40,992 nt of DNA from NCBI GenBank assembly GCA_015066015.1, contig SVPE01000016.1, positions 1 to 40,992 on the forward strand, in the 5' to 3' direction. The DNA comes from Oscillospiraceae bacterium (GTDB taxonomy: Bacteria > Bacillota > Clostridia > Oscillospirales > Acutalibacteraceae). Shown here one piece after another: positions 1-7,124 of the stretch. The position numbers and the translations under genes are program-made. How positions within the stretch are numbered: position 1 is the stretch's first letter; each line of letters begins with the position of its first letter. The notes beneath the pieces were generated by a model, which was not told the DNA's origin, made no database searches, and was given only the letters and a program-made list of their open reading frames with translations.

Positions 1-25
1 CTCCTTTTTATTATTTTTGTTGCAG

Positions 26-118
26 TTGACAGACCGCAATTCAATTATAATATAAGGAGGTTTTTCTGTTCAACTATTTAATTCTTACCGAACCACGCGT
101 CTAACGCGTGGTTTTACA
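26..118 (+). ncRNA. possible short transcript: promoter-like boxes plus hairpin
   Basis: TTGACA (26-31) and TAATAT (48-53) lie 16 bp apart. About 40 bp downstream is a perfect 10-bp stem, AACCACGCGT (91-100) with ACGCGTGGTT (104-113), a 3-nt loop and a short T run. Together they could make a plus-strand RNA of roughly 55 nt with no ORF. The same bases also read on the minus strand as a promoter (TTGAAC 73-68, TATAAT 49-44, 18-bp spacer) for a gene starting left of the window, whose ribosome site AGGAG is at 5-1. I cannot tell which reading is real. Confidence 0.25.
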
Positions 119-121
119 TTA

Positions 122-151
122 CAAAAAATACGGAAGTCCTGAGACCTCCGT
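122..151 (-). terminator. intrinsic terminator after yabR
   Basis: On the minus strand, ACGGAGGTC / GACTTCCGT form a stem (151-143 with 138-130, one mismatch) around a 4-nt loop. A T-rich run follows (129-122), just past the yabR stop codon. Confidence 0.75.
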
Positions 152-159
152 ATGTATTA

Positions 160-612
160 TCAGTTTTTATTTCTTCTGCCGTTTCCGCCTCTGAATTCAG
201 TGGTGCGCTTGAGGTCGGACATTTTTTCATCGCTTACCTGCTTGAACTGAGCCATCATATCCTCAAAGCTCATACCCTCTTTGCTCTTTTGTGGCTGACC
301 CTGCCATACATTTGCATTTCTGGGTCTGTCGTTGCGACGGGGCTTATCCTTGAATTTTTCTTTAGGCTGAGGAGTCTCGGCAGCTTCTGCCTTTCTGATT
401 GACAGGCTGATTTTTCCCTCATCGGAAATACCGACTACCTTTACTCTGACCTCCTGACCGACCTTAAGAAACTCCTTTATATCATTTACAAAGGATGTGG
501 AAACCTCAGAGATATGTACCATTCCGCTTTTTCCGTCAGGAAGGCTTACAAAAGCACCAAAGGTTGTAAGTCCTGTTACTTTTCCTTCCAGGATTGCTCC
601 AACTTCAAGCAT
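160..612 (-). CDS. yabR: S1-domain RNA-binding protein, YabR family
   Basis: Residues about 1-75 form a single S1 RNA-binding fold (GxVxGLTxFGAFV, then GMVHISEVS and KISLSIRK). A basic, low-complexity tail rich in Lys, Arg, Asn and Gln follows. The 150-aa length fits the small S1 proteins of the YabR/GSP13 type, thought to bind ribosomes or RNA. It is last of yabP-yabQ-divIC-yabR, the same order as in Bacillus subtilis before spoIIE, and a terminator follows it. The AGGAGG ribosome site lies 13 nt before the ATG, which is long, but no better start was seen. Family is secure; exact target is unknown. Confidence 0.85.
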   Translation of the reverse strand: MLEVGAILEGKVTGLTTFGAFVSLPDGKSGMVHISEVSTSFVNDIKEFLKVGQEVRVKVVGISDEGKISLSIRKAEAAETPQPKEKFKDKPRRNDRPRNANVWQGQPQKSKEGMSFEDMMAQFKQVSDEKMSDLKRTTEFRGGNGRRNKN

Positions 613-654
613 AAAAAACCGTCGTCCTCCTAATTTTAAGCATCAAAAACTCTG

Positions 655-972
655 TCAGGGTGTGATGTAAAAAACATACTCTCCCGGCTTACCGTATCCG
701 TGAAGCTCACGGGCAATTTTTTCATAATAAGCCCTGCGGTCCGATGAGTTGAGCACAGCAGTATATTCATCATTCTCTTCACTGAGCTTCTGAACCTTTG
801 CTTCCATTTCAGCAATCTGTGTTTCATACTCGGCAAGCTTAATCTTATTACTGATTCTGTATCCGGCGCATACTACCGAAACTACAGCAAAAACTGCAAG
901 CACTACGAGGCAGATAGGTTTATTCAATTTTTTGAATATCTCTCTTGTTGACCTGATTCTTTTAACAGCCAC
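655..972 (-). CDS. divIC: septum formation initiator, DivIC/FtsB family
   Basis: A 105-aa protein with a short basic N-terminus, one membrane helix (about residues 18-40) and a coiled coil (LAEYETQIAEMEAKVQKLSEEN), followed by a conserved YYEKIARELHGYGKPGEYVF-type end. This is the DivIC/FtsB architecture: a bitopic divisome protein that works with FtsL and DivIB at the septum. It starts at GTG with GGGAGG 7 nt upstream. It sits between yabQ and yabR, the usual place for divIC in Firmicutes. Confidence 0.88.
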   Translation of the reverse strand: MAVKRIRSTREIFKKLNKPICLVVLAVFAVVSVVCAGYRISNKIKLAEYETQIAEMEAKVQKLSEENDEYTAVLNSSDRRAYYEKIARELHGYGKPGEYVFYITP

Positions 973-1011
973 AAAAAAGCCTCCCCGGATAATTTCAAAT
1001 ATACATTTTAA

Positions 1012-1548
1012 TTATACAGATTTGTTTTGAATTTTCAAGAGTATTTTGCTAATAAAATTAATTTTTTTTGCTTTATCGGGAGTTTTTTTGTCAATTTCTT
1101 CCACAGAAATTCCCTTTGAAGACCTCTTTCTTATCATACGGCGCACAAAGTCACCCGCGTTACGGAAAATATTTACAAATGCGCTGCCCACACGGACAAA
1201 GGGATAAAGCATTTTTCCCAGCACCTTGCGAGCCGTATCCGCCGCCGGGAAGCACAAAGCCAAAAGGTGTTTTCCGACTGTACGCATAAAGACAAAAAAT
1301 CCCAGAGCCTCACCCATAATAAGATGAAGCCTTACCCGACCGTTATTATAAAACACCATAAAGAAAAACGAGATAAGAGCAGCAATCACACTGAAAAGAA
1401 TATCAGCGGCAAAAATAAATCTGTCCTTGCCTGATAATGCACGGAAAAGGCTCTGTATACCGATGTAAATCAGGCAGACGGGCACACCGACTCCCACGCT
1501 CAGCAGAAATACTCTTACCTGATTTATAAGAGGCTCACTGTAGCTTAT
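1012..1548 (-). CDS. yabQ: spore cortex protein YabQ, apparent AUA start
   Basis: The protein has several membrane helices and the YabQ core (ADILF...AALISFFF...NNGRVR...GEALGFF), then a basic cytoplasmic tail. YabQ is a sporulation membrane protein needed for cortex formation. The first conventional start (GTG at 1497) would drop the family's N-terminal segment, which here reads SEPLINQVRVFLLS in frame upstream. There is no ATG, GTG or TTG between that segment and the upstream stop. ATA at 1548-1546 overlaps the yabP stop and has GGGAGG 8 nt before it, so I take that as the start (178 codons). A sequence error or recent mutation is the alternative. The conservative limits are 1012-1497. Confidence 0.75.
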   Translation of the reverse strand: MSYSEPLINQVRVFLLSVGVGVPVCLIYIGIQSLFRALSGKDRFIFAADILFSVIAALISFFFMVFYNNGRVRLHLIMGEALGFFVFMRTVGKHLLALCFPAADTARKVLGKMLYPFVRVGSAFVNIFRNAGDFVRRMIRKRSSKGISVEEIDKKTPDKAKKINFISKILLKIQNKSV

Positions 1549-1826
1549 CGGAAAACCCTCCCGAAAAATGAAGTTGCCTTAGGCATATCATCACGGTAAA
1601 TCAGAGAAACCACCCTGCCTTCAACAAGAAGCTCCCCGGACTCAAGAGAGAGCTTTGTAATATGCAGATTCTCACCGCTTATGGAAAGCTCACCCAGGTC
1701 AGTGTATGCCGTAATTCCCGTTTCATCAAAAGAGTCCACATCGGTGACACCGCTTAAATGAAGCTCCTGTCTGTCTTTTAAAAGTGCGCTGTGCGGCAAA
1801 ATGATTTTGTCCTTGTTTTCACTCAT
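1545..1826 (-). CDS. yabP: sporulation protein YabP
   Basis: A 93-aa protein of the YabP/YqfC family (HSALLKDRQELHLSGVTDVDSFDE, then ...GELSISGENLHITKLSLESGELLVEG). YabP acts with YabQ in the mother cell during cortex assembly. The ATG is preceded by AAGGGGGA. It opens the yabPQ-divIC-yabR run and, unlike in most relatives, is not next to rqcP, because about 5 kb of other genes lie between them. It therefore needs its own promoter; a sigma-E-like candidate lies upstream. Confidence 0.88.
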   Translation of the reverse strand: MSENKDKIILPHSALLKDRQELHLSGVTDVDSFDETGITAYTDLGELSISGENLHITKLSLESGELLVEGRVVSLIYRDDMPKATSFFGRVFR

Positions 1827-1851
1827 ATTTATTCCCCCTTTGTTTTATTTA

Positions 1852-1880
1852 ATTTTATTCGGACAAAAGGGAGATTATGA
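1852..1880 (-). promoter_or_regulatory. candidate sigma-E-like promoter of yabP
   Basis: On the minus strand TCATAAT (1880-1874) and AATAAAAT (1859-1852) are 14 bp apart. This resembles the sigma-E consensus (KMATATT, about 14 bp, CATACAMT) with one and two mismatches. It touches the T run of the preceding terminator. It is inferred only from spacing and position. Confidence 0.3.
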
Positions 1881-1908
1881 AAAAAACAGACCCTCCGGAG
1901 AGAGTCTG
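1880..1908 (-). terminator. terminator of the LRR/FnIII gene
   Basis: On the minus strand CAGACTCTC pairs with GAGGGTCTG around a TCCG loop (1908-1887) and is followed by a T run at 1886-1880. It lies 17 bp beyond the stop codon and insulates yabP from the island. Confidence 0.85.
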
Positions 1909-1925
1909 CAAATGGTAGTGTTAGT

Positions 1926-4433
1926 TTATTTTACTGTTACGGGGACTTCCTTGTAGCCGCCGAAGATATTACCGCCCGAGGTTCTGATGCCTGCACGGAC
2001 CGCAAAGGTGTACTTTGTGCCTGATTTAAGACCGGTAAAGGTAAGATTCTTCACGTTTGAGTAGGTGTTATAGTACTTATATGCTCCGTTACCTGTCTTG
2101 TAGAATACCTGATAGCCTTCCGCACCGCTTACTGCATTCCAGGTGAGAGTGAGTTTACCCTTTGATGGTGAAGTAACCTTTGCACTTACGGTGGCAGGCT
2201 TGGTGGCGGTGGTGAATTCGGTGTGCTCGCCCCAGATATATACACCGTCAATCTCTATGTAAGGTCTTACTGCAAAGGTGTATTTTGAGCCGGGCTTCAG
2301 ATCTGTGAAAATGTGGTAAGAATTGCCAACCTCTTCTTTTGCCACTTTCCATTTATTACCCGACTTATAATAAATACGGTAGTCTGAAGTTGGCGATTTT
2401 TCCCATGAAAGCTTTATAGCTGTAGTATTCTGAATTGCGCTGACCTTTGTCTTGGGAGGCTTCGTTGCAGTCTCAATGGTGGTATATTCATACCACTTGA
2501 CTTCACTGCCGTTTTTGGTATAAGGACGCACCGCGTATGTTTCAGTATGACCCGGTTTGAGATTTTTGATTGTGCAGGAATTGGTTGTAACGGAGCTGAC
2601 TACGACTTCCCACTTATAATCATATCCGACCCAAAAAGTGCCGTTCCAAGGGTCGGTCACTATTTGTCTGTATATACGGTAGCCTGTCGCACCCTCACTG
2701 GGAGTCCATGTAAGCTTGATTTCCGAAGTGGTCTGTGTTGCCTTAAGATTTGCAGGTGCGGAAACTACTGTTTTAGTTGTAAACACAGTATATGTATCTG
2801 ATAAAACATTCTTGCCGTCAATCTTTCTGCCCGCACGGACAGCAAAGGTATATTCGGTAAGCGGTTCAAGAAGACTTACTCTGAAGTAGGTAAAGGTTGT
2901 ATCGCCGAGGTGCTTCCAACCGTTTTCAGTTTTCATATACACACGGTAGCCATATACATCGGGAACACGTGTCCATTCGAGTATAAGTCCTCTTCCGTAA
3001 ACTATAGCTGTAACAGACTCAGGGCGACCTATAATTTCGTGGTTGGAATTATAATGGAGGGTTGCTTTGTGCCAACCCGTTCCGCCTGCAGCAATATCTA
3101 TAGCATCCCACTGTTCCTTTGTTCCTTTATAGCAAACATCAATGAAACTACTTGAGCATATACCATACTTGCTGATTTTTTTCACGCTTGTGGGGATTGT
3201 TATTGTTTTTAAAAACTTCGTATCGTACACAGCTTCTTCGGCTATTGATGATACTCCGTCAAAAATCACATAAGCCGATGCAGTAATTCCGTCGGGATAT
3301 TTAATAAGCTCGGTCTTATCCTTGTTGTAAAGAACACCAAAGCTGTCGCTGCAATAATATTCATTTGCTTCGTCCACAGTAATTCTTTCAAGCTTTTCAC
3401 AAAAGGAGAAGGCTGTACTGCCTATGTATTTTACATTTGAAGGAATAGCAACCTCAGTTAAATCACAAGATTCAAAAGCACGGTTTCCGATAGTTTCCAG
3501 GCTTTCGGGGAAAACAATTTCTTTAATATTGCCGTACCCAAAAGCGTTGTTACCGATACTGAGCAAACCTTCGGGTAAATCTATAGTTCCAAGCTTACAT
3601 TTGTAAAAAGCACCGTTACCTATATTAAGCAGACTATCAGGTAAAGTCACGCTTTCAAGCACATAATTACCGCTGAATGCACCCTTACCTATATCTGTTA
3701 CACCGTCAGGCACACTGTATGTAACACCTTCTTTTCCCTCAGGATAACAAACCAGAGTCTTTTTGTCCTTGCTGAAAAGAACACCGTCTATATCACAAAA
3801 ATACGGATTTTCTTCATCCACGATAAATTTTTCAAGTTTATCACAATTACTAAAAGCAAAAGCTGAAACATCGGACAAATTCTTAGAAATCTGCACTTCC
3901 TTCAAAGCTGTACAATAACCAAAAGCGCCGCCTTCGATAGTTGTAAGGCTTTCAGGCAAAACAACACTTTCAAGAGCGTTACGACAATAATAGAAAGCGC
4001 TTTCTTCTATAACCTCAAGACCGTTTCCGAGGCTTAACGTTTTAAGACGGGTGTTTTCATAAAAAGCACTTTCTTTGATTACTTTAACACTATCGGCAAT
4101 AATCAGGTTTTTAATATTAAAATCATAAAATGCCAATGTACCGACAGATGTTACACCGTCTTCAATAATAACGGTATCTATTATACCTCCCTCCACATCA
4201 AAGGGGGCTGTACAGTATACCCACTCTTCGATAGCGCCGTCGCTGATTAACTCATAATCATCCATCGGGCCGGTACCGCTGATTGTAAGGGTCTTTGTTT
4301 CTGCATCAAAGGACCAAAAAACATTCTCACCGCACTTACCGCTTCCGTCTGCGGCACTTGCCGAAAAAACAAAGCAGAGAAGCATCGTCAGAACAACAGC
4401 TGTAAGTAAAAAAGCTTTTCTGAATCTCTTCAT
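1926..4433 (-). CDS. secreted BspA-type leucine-rich-repeat and fibronectin III protein
   Basis: An 835-aa protein with a signal peptide (residues 1-28, ending SASA). A short beta region follows (about 33-65), then many BspA-type LRR_5 units (about 95-455) recognisable by repeats such as LPESLTTIEGGAFGYC. Four fibronectin III domains complete it (about 468-555, 556-660, 660-745 and 746-835), each with the W...YRIYYK and GxxYTFAVRPY signatures. No LPXTG, dockerin or transmembrane anchor is visible, so it is released or held non-covalently. Such proteins usually bind host or polymer surfaces, but the ligand here is unknown. An AGGAGG site is 8 nt before the ATG. It is divergent from a small XRE regulator with a palindrome between them. 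Confidence 0.88.
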   Translation of the reverse strand: MKRFRKAFLLTAVVLTMLLCFVFSASAADGSGKCGENVFWSFDAETKTLTISGTGPMDDYELISDGAIEEWVYCTAPFDVEGGIIDTVIIEDGVTSVGTLAFYDFNIKNLIIADSVKVIKESAFYENTRLKTLSLGNGLEVIEESAFYYCRNALESVVLPESLTTIEGGAFGYCTALKEVQISKNLSDVSAFAFSNCDKLEKFIVDEENPYFCDIDGVLFSKDKKTLVCYPEGKEGVTYSVPDGVTDIGKGAFSGNYVLESVTLPDSLLNIGNGAFYKCKLGTIDLPEGLLSIGNNAFGYGNIKEIVFPESLETIGNRAFESCDLTEVAIPSNVKYIGSTAFSFCEKLERITVDEANEYYCSDSFGVLYNKDKTELIKYPDGITASAYVIFDGVSSIAEEAVYDTKFLKTITIPTSVKKISKYGICSSSFIDVCYKGTKEQWDAIDIAAGGTGWHKATLHYNSNHEIIGRPESVTAIVYGRGLILEWTRVPDVYGYRVYMKTENGWKHLGDTTFTYFRVSLLEPLTEYTFAVRAGRKIDGKNVLSDTYTVFTTKTVVSAPANLKATQTTSEIKLTWTPSEGATGYRIYRQIVTDPWNGTFWVGYDYKWEVVVSSVTTNSCTIKNLKPGHTETYAVRPYTKNGSEVKWYEYTTIETATKPPKTKVSAIQNTTAIKLSWEKSPTSDYRIYYKSGNKWKVAKEEVGNSYHIFTDLKPGSKYTFAVRPYIEIDGVYIWGEHTEFTTATKPATVSAKVTSPSKGKLTLTWNAVSGAEGYQVFYKTGNGAYKYYNTYSNVKNLTFTGLKSGTKYTFAVRAGIRTSGGNIFGGYKEVPVTVK

Positions 4434-4513
4434 GTTTATTACCTCCTATAAAAATTTACACATTTAGAATGGTAGTTTTTTTAATTGTATCATATTAAAC
4501 TACTACACCTATA

Positions 4514-4536
4514 TTTTATCTGCATTACAGATAAAA
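4514..4536. promoter_or_regulatory. palindromic operator candidate between LRR gene and xre gene
   Basis: TTTTATCTG (4514-4522) and CAGATAAAA (4528-4536) form a perfect 9-bp inverted repeat with a 5-bp centre. It sits in the middle of the divergent intergenic region, just upstream of the expected -35 positions on both sides. The likely ligand is the adjacent XRE protein, by proximity only. Confidence 0.45.
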
Positions 4537-4561
4537 GTCAATGTAGGCAAGTAAATTTTAA

Positions 4562-4567
4562 TATAAT
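4562..4567 (+). promoter_or_regulatory. candidate -10 box for xre gene
   Basis: A perfect TATAAT lies 44 bp before the regulator's start codon. The position 17 bp upstream (4539-4544) does not resemble TTGACA, which would fit an activator-dependent promoter served by the adjacent palindrome. Confidence 0.4.
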
Positions 4568-4610
4568 AAATTGTAAACATACAGTTAAAAATTAAAATCA
4601 GGTGGTAAAT

Positions 4611-4835
4611 ATGATTTTTAAAAATATCAGAGCCCTTCGGGAAGACAGAGATCTCAGACAAAGAGAAATTGCGGAAATACTCGGTGTATCACAGAACACT
4701 TATTCCCAATATGAAACCGGAGTAATACCCTTTACCGATCAGGTACTTATTAAATTAGCCGACTTTTACGGAGTAAGCATCGACTATCTTACAGACCGAA
4801 CAAACATAAAAACTCCCTATCCGTCAAAGCAATAA
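4611..4835 (+). CDS. small XRE-family helix-turn-helix regulator
   Basis: A 74-aa protein that is nearly all a Cro/CI-type HTH domain (NIRALREDRDLRQREIAEIL, then VSQNTYSQYETG and KLADFYGVSIDYLTDRT). The ATG at 4611 is chosen because AGGTGG lies 5 nt upstream; an in-frame GTG at 4602 falls inside that ribosome site. There is no sensor domain. It is the only plus-strand gene in this part of the window, lies between two secreted-protein genes, and probably regulates one or both and itself. Confidence 0.85.
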   Translation: MIFKNIRALREDRDLRQREIAEILGVSQNTYSQYETGVIPFTDQVLIKLADFYGVSIDYLTDRTNIKTPYPSKQ

Positions 4836-4872
4836 TAACTGTTTTGCTGCTTTCAGCTTCTATAAAAAATGA

Positions 4873-4909
4873 TGTCCGTCAGAAATATCTCTGACGGACA
4901 GTTTTTATT
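4873..4909. terminator. bidirectional terminator between xre and hydrolase genes
   Basis: TGTCCGTCAGA (4873-4883) pairs perfectly with TCTGACGGACA (4890-4900) around a 6-nt loop. A T run follows on plus (4902-4906), and an A-rich run precedes it, giving T's on minus. The two flanking genes converge on it. Confidence 0.88.
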
Positions 4910-4920
4910 TTATACATTTG

Positions 4921-6564
4921 TTATTCTGCCGGATTTTTGCCGCTTGAAAAAATCACCTTCAATAAATCCTTGAACCACTGAATGACTGATCTGAAATAAG
5001 CAACTATTCTTTGAATGAAATTATCCGGCTCGTCGTATGTTTTTTCAAGCTCCCAGGCCTCAGTCTTGCAGTTTTCTTCTGTCATCGGAGAAGCTGTTGA
5101 TGTTTCATTAGAATAAACAATATACTGAGTGCAGTCAAAATCATCGATTGTAAGCTGTCGGTCAGCAGTAACAACCTGATAAAGAAGACTTGTTTCAAAA
5201 TTGGTCCAGTTAGAGTGTGAGATGCCCTTTGTAAACCATGTGGAATCCGGGAAGAAGCAGGTAGACGCATCTATGTGTTTATCCGGGGATATGTATTTGT
5301 CAAGTCCCTTTGCCTTGCTGATGTTGATATATTCCTCAGGGAAAGTATCGTAAATTGATGTTGTGGTTGCACCGAAGGAAGCTCTTGTTACAGAAGCAAA
5401 CTGGTCGGCAATCGCATCGTTCGATTTAACAACAGGCGCAATCTGGAAACCGTACTTTGCAATTACGCCAACCTTGACCCCGTCGTCCTTGAGTGACTGC
5501 ATTGTATTCCAGATGTTCTTTACAACACTGTTATGATAGTTTTCGATTTTCTCAATAAGCTTTGCATACTTCTGGCGCTTTTCACTGCCCTCTTCACCGA
5601 AAACATAGAAAAGTGCATCCTCGAAATCCTCTTCGGTTACAAGTGCCCAGTATCCGGGCCATGTAAAGAAGGTTGAAAGAGAAATTGCGGAAGTAACGCC
5701 CTGCAGAAGCTTAGCGTAAATTCTTGTTTCCTCAAATTCATAACCGACAAGCTCCGTGCTTTTTGCGGCAAGGTCAATGCTCGAGGTAATGAAATTATCA
5801 ATATCAAGCTGACCGAGAGCCTTGAAATCAGAAAGCATTCTGTTGATTGCATTAAGATCAATCTCAAATTTTCCGCTTATGGTTTCACTTATGATTTCAG
5901 CTCCGTCGGCAACGCCGCCGTTAAAGCTGACGCCATGAATATCGTCATTGCCGTATTTTGTAAGATAGGCAAGAACAACTGTTGTGCCGAGACATCTTGC
6001 AATAATTGAAACCTTGGGACAGCCTGTAATTTTTTTAACACCCTGGATATATTCATGGAATTCGTCGGCAGTCTTGAGCGGGTCCTGTCTCCAGTCATAC
6101 CAGAACTGATAGTCATAAGGAAGATAAGAGCCGTGCTCCTTCTTTGCATCAACGCTGAGATCATTTTTCATATACTGTCTTACCTGAGGCGAAACATCGG
6201 AGCCGTTGGGGTTTTCGCCGTTTTCATCATATCGTGATTCAGCAAAGATATCCCCGATTTCCTTTTCAAGCGCAGCGTAGTAATTATCCCATTTATCAAA
6301 AAGTATGCCTTCAATAAGAAATGGCTTAAGAACATTCTGCACAGCCTCTCCCGCAGCACCCTCTTCGCTTCCGCCAAGCATATTGAGTATTTCTTTAAAA
6401 TGGAAGATCTTTTCGCCCTCTGTGTTATAAATAGGTTCACCGTCACCGAAAATAGCAACAACGGGAATGTCGCTTCCCTTCAATACATAATCGAACGCAA
6501 ACGCGGGTGTTACAACGGTAAACATCATAATTAAAGCCAGAATAACAGATATCAATTTTTTCAT
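4921..6564 (-). CDS. secreted alpha/beta-hydrolase-like protein with Cys at the nucleophile position
   Basis: A 547-aa protein with an N-terminal signal peptide (residues 1-23, ending PAFAF). It has a lipase/LCAT-like alpha/beta-hydrolase fold: a YDWRQDP segment, then the strand-elbow-helix VSIIARCLGTTVVLAYLTKYG. The usual GxSxG elbow reads A-R-Cys191-L-G, so Cys (codon TGT, 5994-5992) replaces the serine. Cys nucleophiles are known in PHA synthases, so activity is not excluded. A conserved H is expected near the C-terminus, and SHSNW at about 450 is a candidate. The last 35 residues are aromatic and amphipathic and could bind membrane. It has a consensus promoter with an overlapping palindrome and ends at a shared terminator. 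The substrate is unknown. Confidence 0.7.
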   Translation of the reverse strand: MKKLISVILALIMMFTVVTPAFAFDYVLKGSDIPVVAIFGDGEPIYNTEGEKIFHFKEILNMLGGSEEGAAGEAVQNVLKPFLIEGILFDKWDNYYAALEKEIGDIFAESRYDENGENPNGSDVSPQVRQYMKNDLSVDAKKEHGSYLPYDYQFWYDWRQDPLKTADEFHEYIQGVKKITGCPKVSIIARCLGTTVVLAYLTKYGNDDIHGVSFNGGVADGAEIISETISGKFEIDLNAINRMLSDFKALGQLDIDNFITSSIDLAAKSTELVGYEFEETRIYAKLLQGVTSAISLSTFFTWPGYWALVTEEDFEDALFYVFGEEGSEKRQKYAKLIEKIENYHNSVVKNIWNTMQSLKDDGVKVGVIAKYGFQIAPVVKSNDAIADQFASVTRASFGATTTSIYDTFPEEYINISKAKGLDKYISPDKHIDASTCFFPDSTWFTKGISHSNWTNFETSLLYQVVTADRQLTIDDFDCTQYIVYSNETSTASPMTEENCKTEAWELEKTYDEPDNFIQRIVAYFRSVIQWFKDLLKVIFSSGKNPAE

Positions 6565-6590
6565 AATTATCTACCTTTCCATTAATTTTT

Positions 6591-6632
6591 CTTAATATAT
6601 TAAATTATATTAAGAAAACACACAACTGTCAA
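6591..6632 (-). promoter_or_regulatory. consensus sigma-A promoter with overlapping operator-like palindrome
   Basis: On the minus strand TTGACA (6632-6627), a 17-bp spacer and TATAAT (6609-6604) match the consensus exactly. CTTAATATA (6591-6599) and TATATTAAG (6606-6614) form a perfect 9-bp inverted repeat covering the -10 box. Such placement suits repression of a strong promoter. The regulator is unknown. Confidence 0.65.
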
Positions 6633-6771
6633 TTAACTATCCAAACAAAAAATTCTGTCATAATTTGTACAAGTAGTAACAATTTATTTTGCTATTAGAA
6701 ATATACACATTTTCATATATTTTTAACTCCGGTATATCCTCAAAATCCGCAACGGGCCCTTATTCCTGCAA

Positions 6772-6804
6772 ACAAAAAAAGAGTCACGGAAATCAATCCG
6801 TGAC
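6772..6804 (-). terminator. terminator after rqcP
   Basis: On the minus strand GTCACGGA (6804-6797) pairs with TCCGTGAC (6790-6783), followed by a T-rich run to 6772. It lies 14 bp past the rqcP stop and stops read-through towards the hydrolase and yabP. Confidence 0.88.
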
Positions 6805-6817
6805 CGCATTTCTGCAC

Positions 6818-7057
6818 TCATATTATCCTGTACATCAGTCCTGCATCGTTCTTTGTTGCATGCTCGGTGACGATAAGCACCTCTGCCTTAAGCAGGTTTT
6901 CGCCCATCTGTATTTCGATGATGTCGCCGACCTTCACATCATAGGATGCCCTTGCGATTTTGCCGTTGACTGTAACGTGCTTTGCATCGCAGACCTCATT
7001 TGCAATGGTACGTCTTTTTATAAGCCTTGATACCTTCAGGTATTTATCTAATCTCAT
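6818..7057 (-). CDS. rqcP: S4-domain ribosome-quality-control protein RqcP (YabO/Hsp15-like)
   Basis: A 79-aa, single S4 RNA-binding domain protein (MRLDKYLKVSRLIKRR, then ANEVCDAKHVTVNGK and VKVGDIIEI). RqcP binds stalled 50S-peptidyl-tRNA complexes and helps RqcH add alanine tails. The GAGGT ribosome site is just upstream of the ATG. In Firmicutes this gene normally leads straight into yabP; here a terminator and three unrelated genes intervene. Confidence 0.85.
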   Translation of the reverse strand: MRLDKYLKVSRLIKRRTIANEVCDAKHVTVNGKIARASYDVKVGDIIEIQMGENLLKAEVLIVTEHATKNDAGLMYRII

Positions 7058-7071
7058 ATTATTACCTCGTA

Positions 7072-7107
7072 AGAAAAAAGAGACTGCCCCTTTTAGGGAA
7101 CAGTCTC
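7072..7107 (-). terminator. terminator or attenuator between HU and rqcP genes
   Basis: On the minus strand GAGACTG (7107-7101) and CAGTCTC (7086-7080), extended by a C-rich/G-rich inner stem, are followed by a T run (7079-7074). It would limit transcription of rqcP from the HU gene. No separate rqcP promoter was evident. Confidence 0.8.
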
Positions 7108-7124
7108 AGCTTCTTTGCCGTAAA

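Noticed and set aside
4602-4610. Upstream GTG start for the XRE regulator.
   Set aside because: It falls within the AGGTGG ribosome site that serves ATG 4611.
6606-6614. Treating TATATTAAG as part of a transposon inverted repeat.
   Set aside because: It pairs only with its neighbour at 6591-6599 and lies over the -10 box, so an operator is the simpler explanation.
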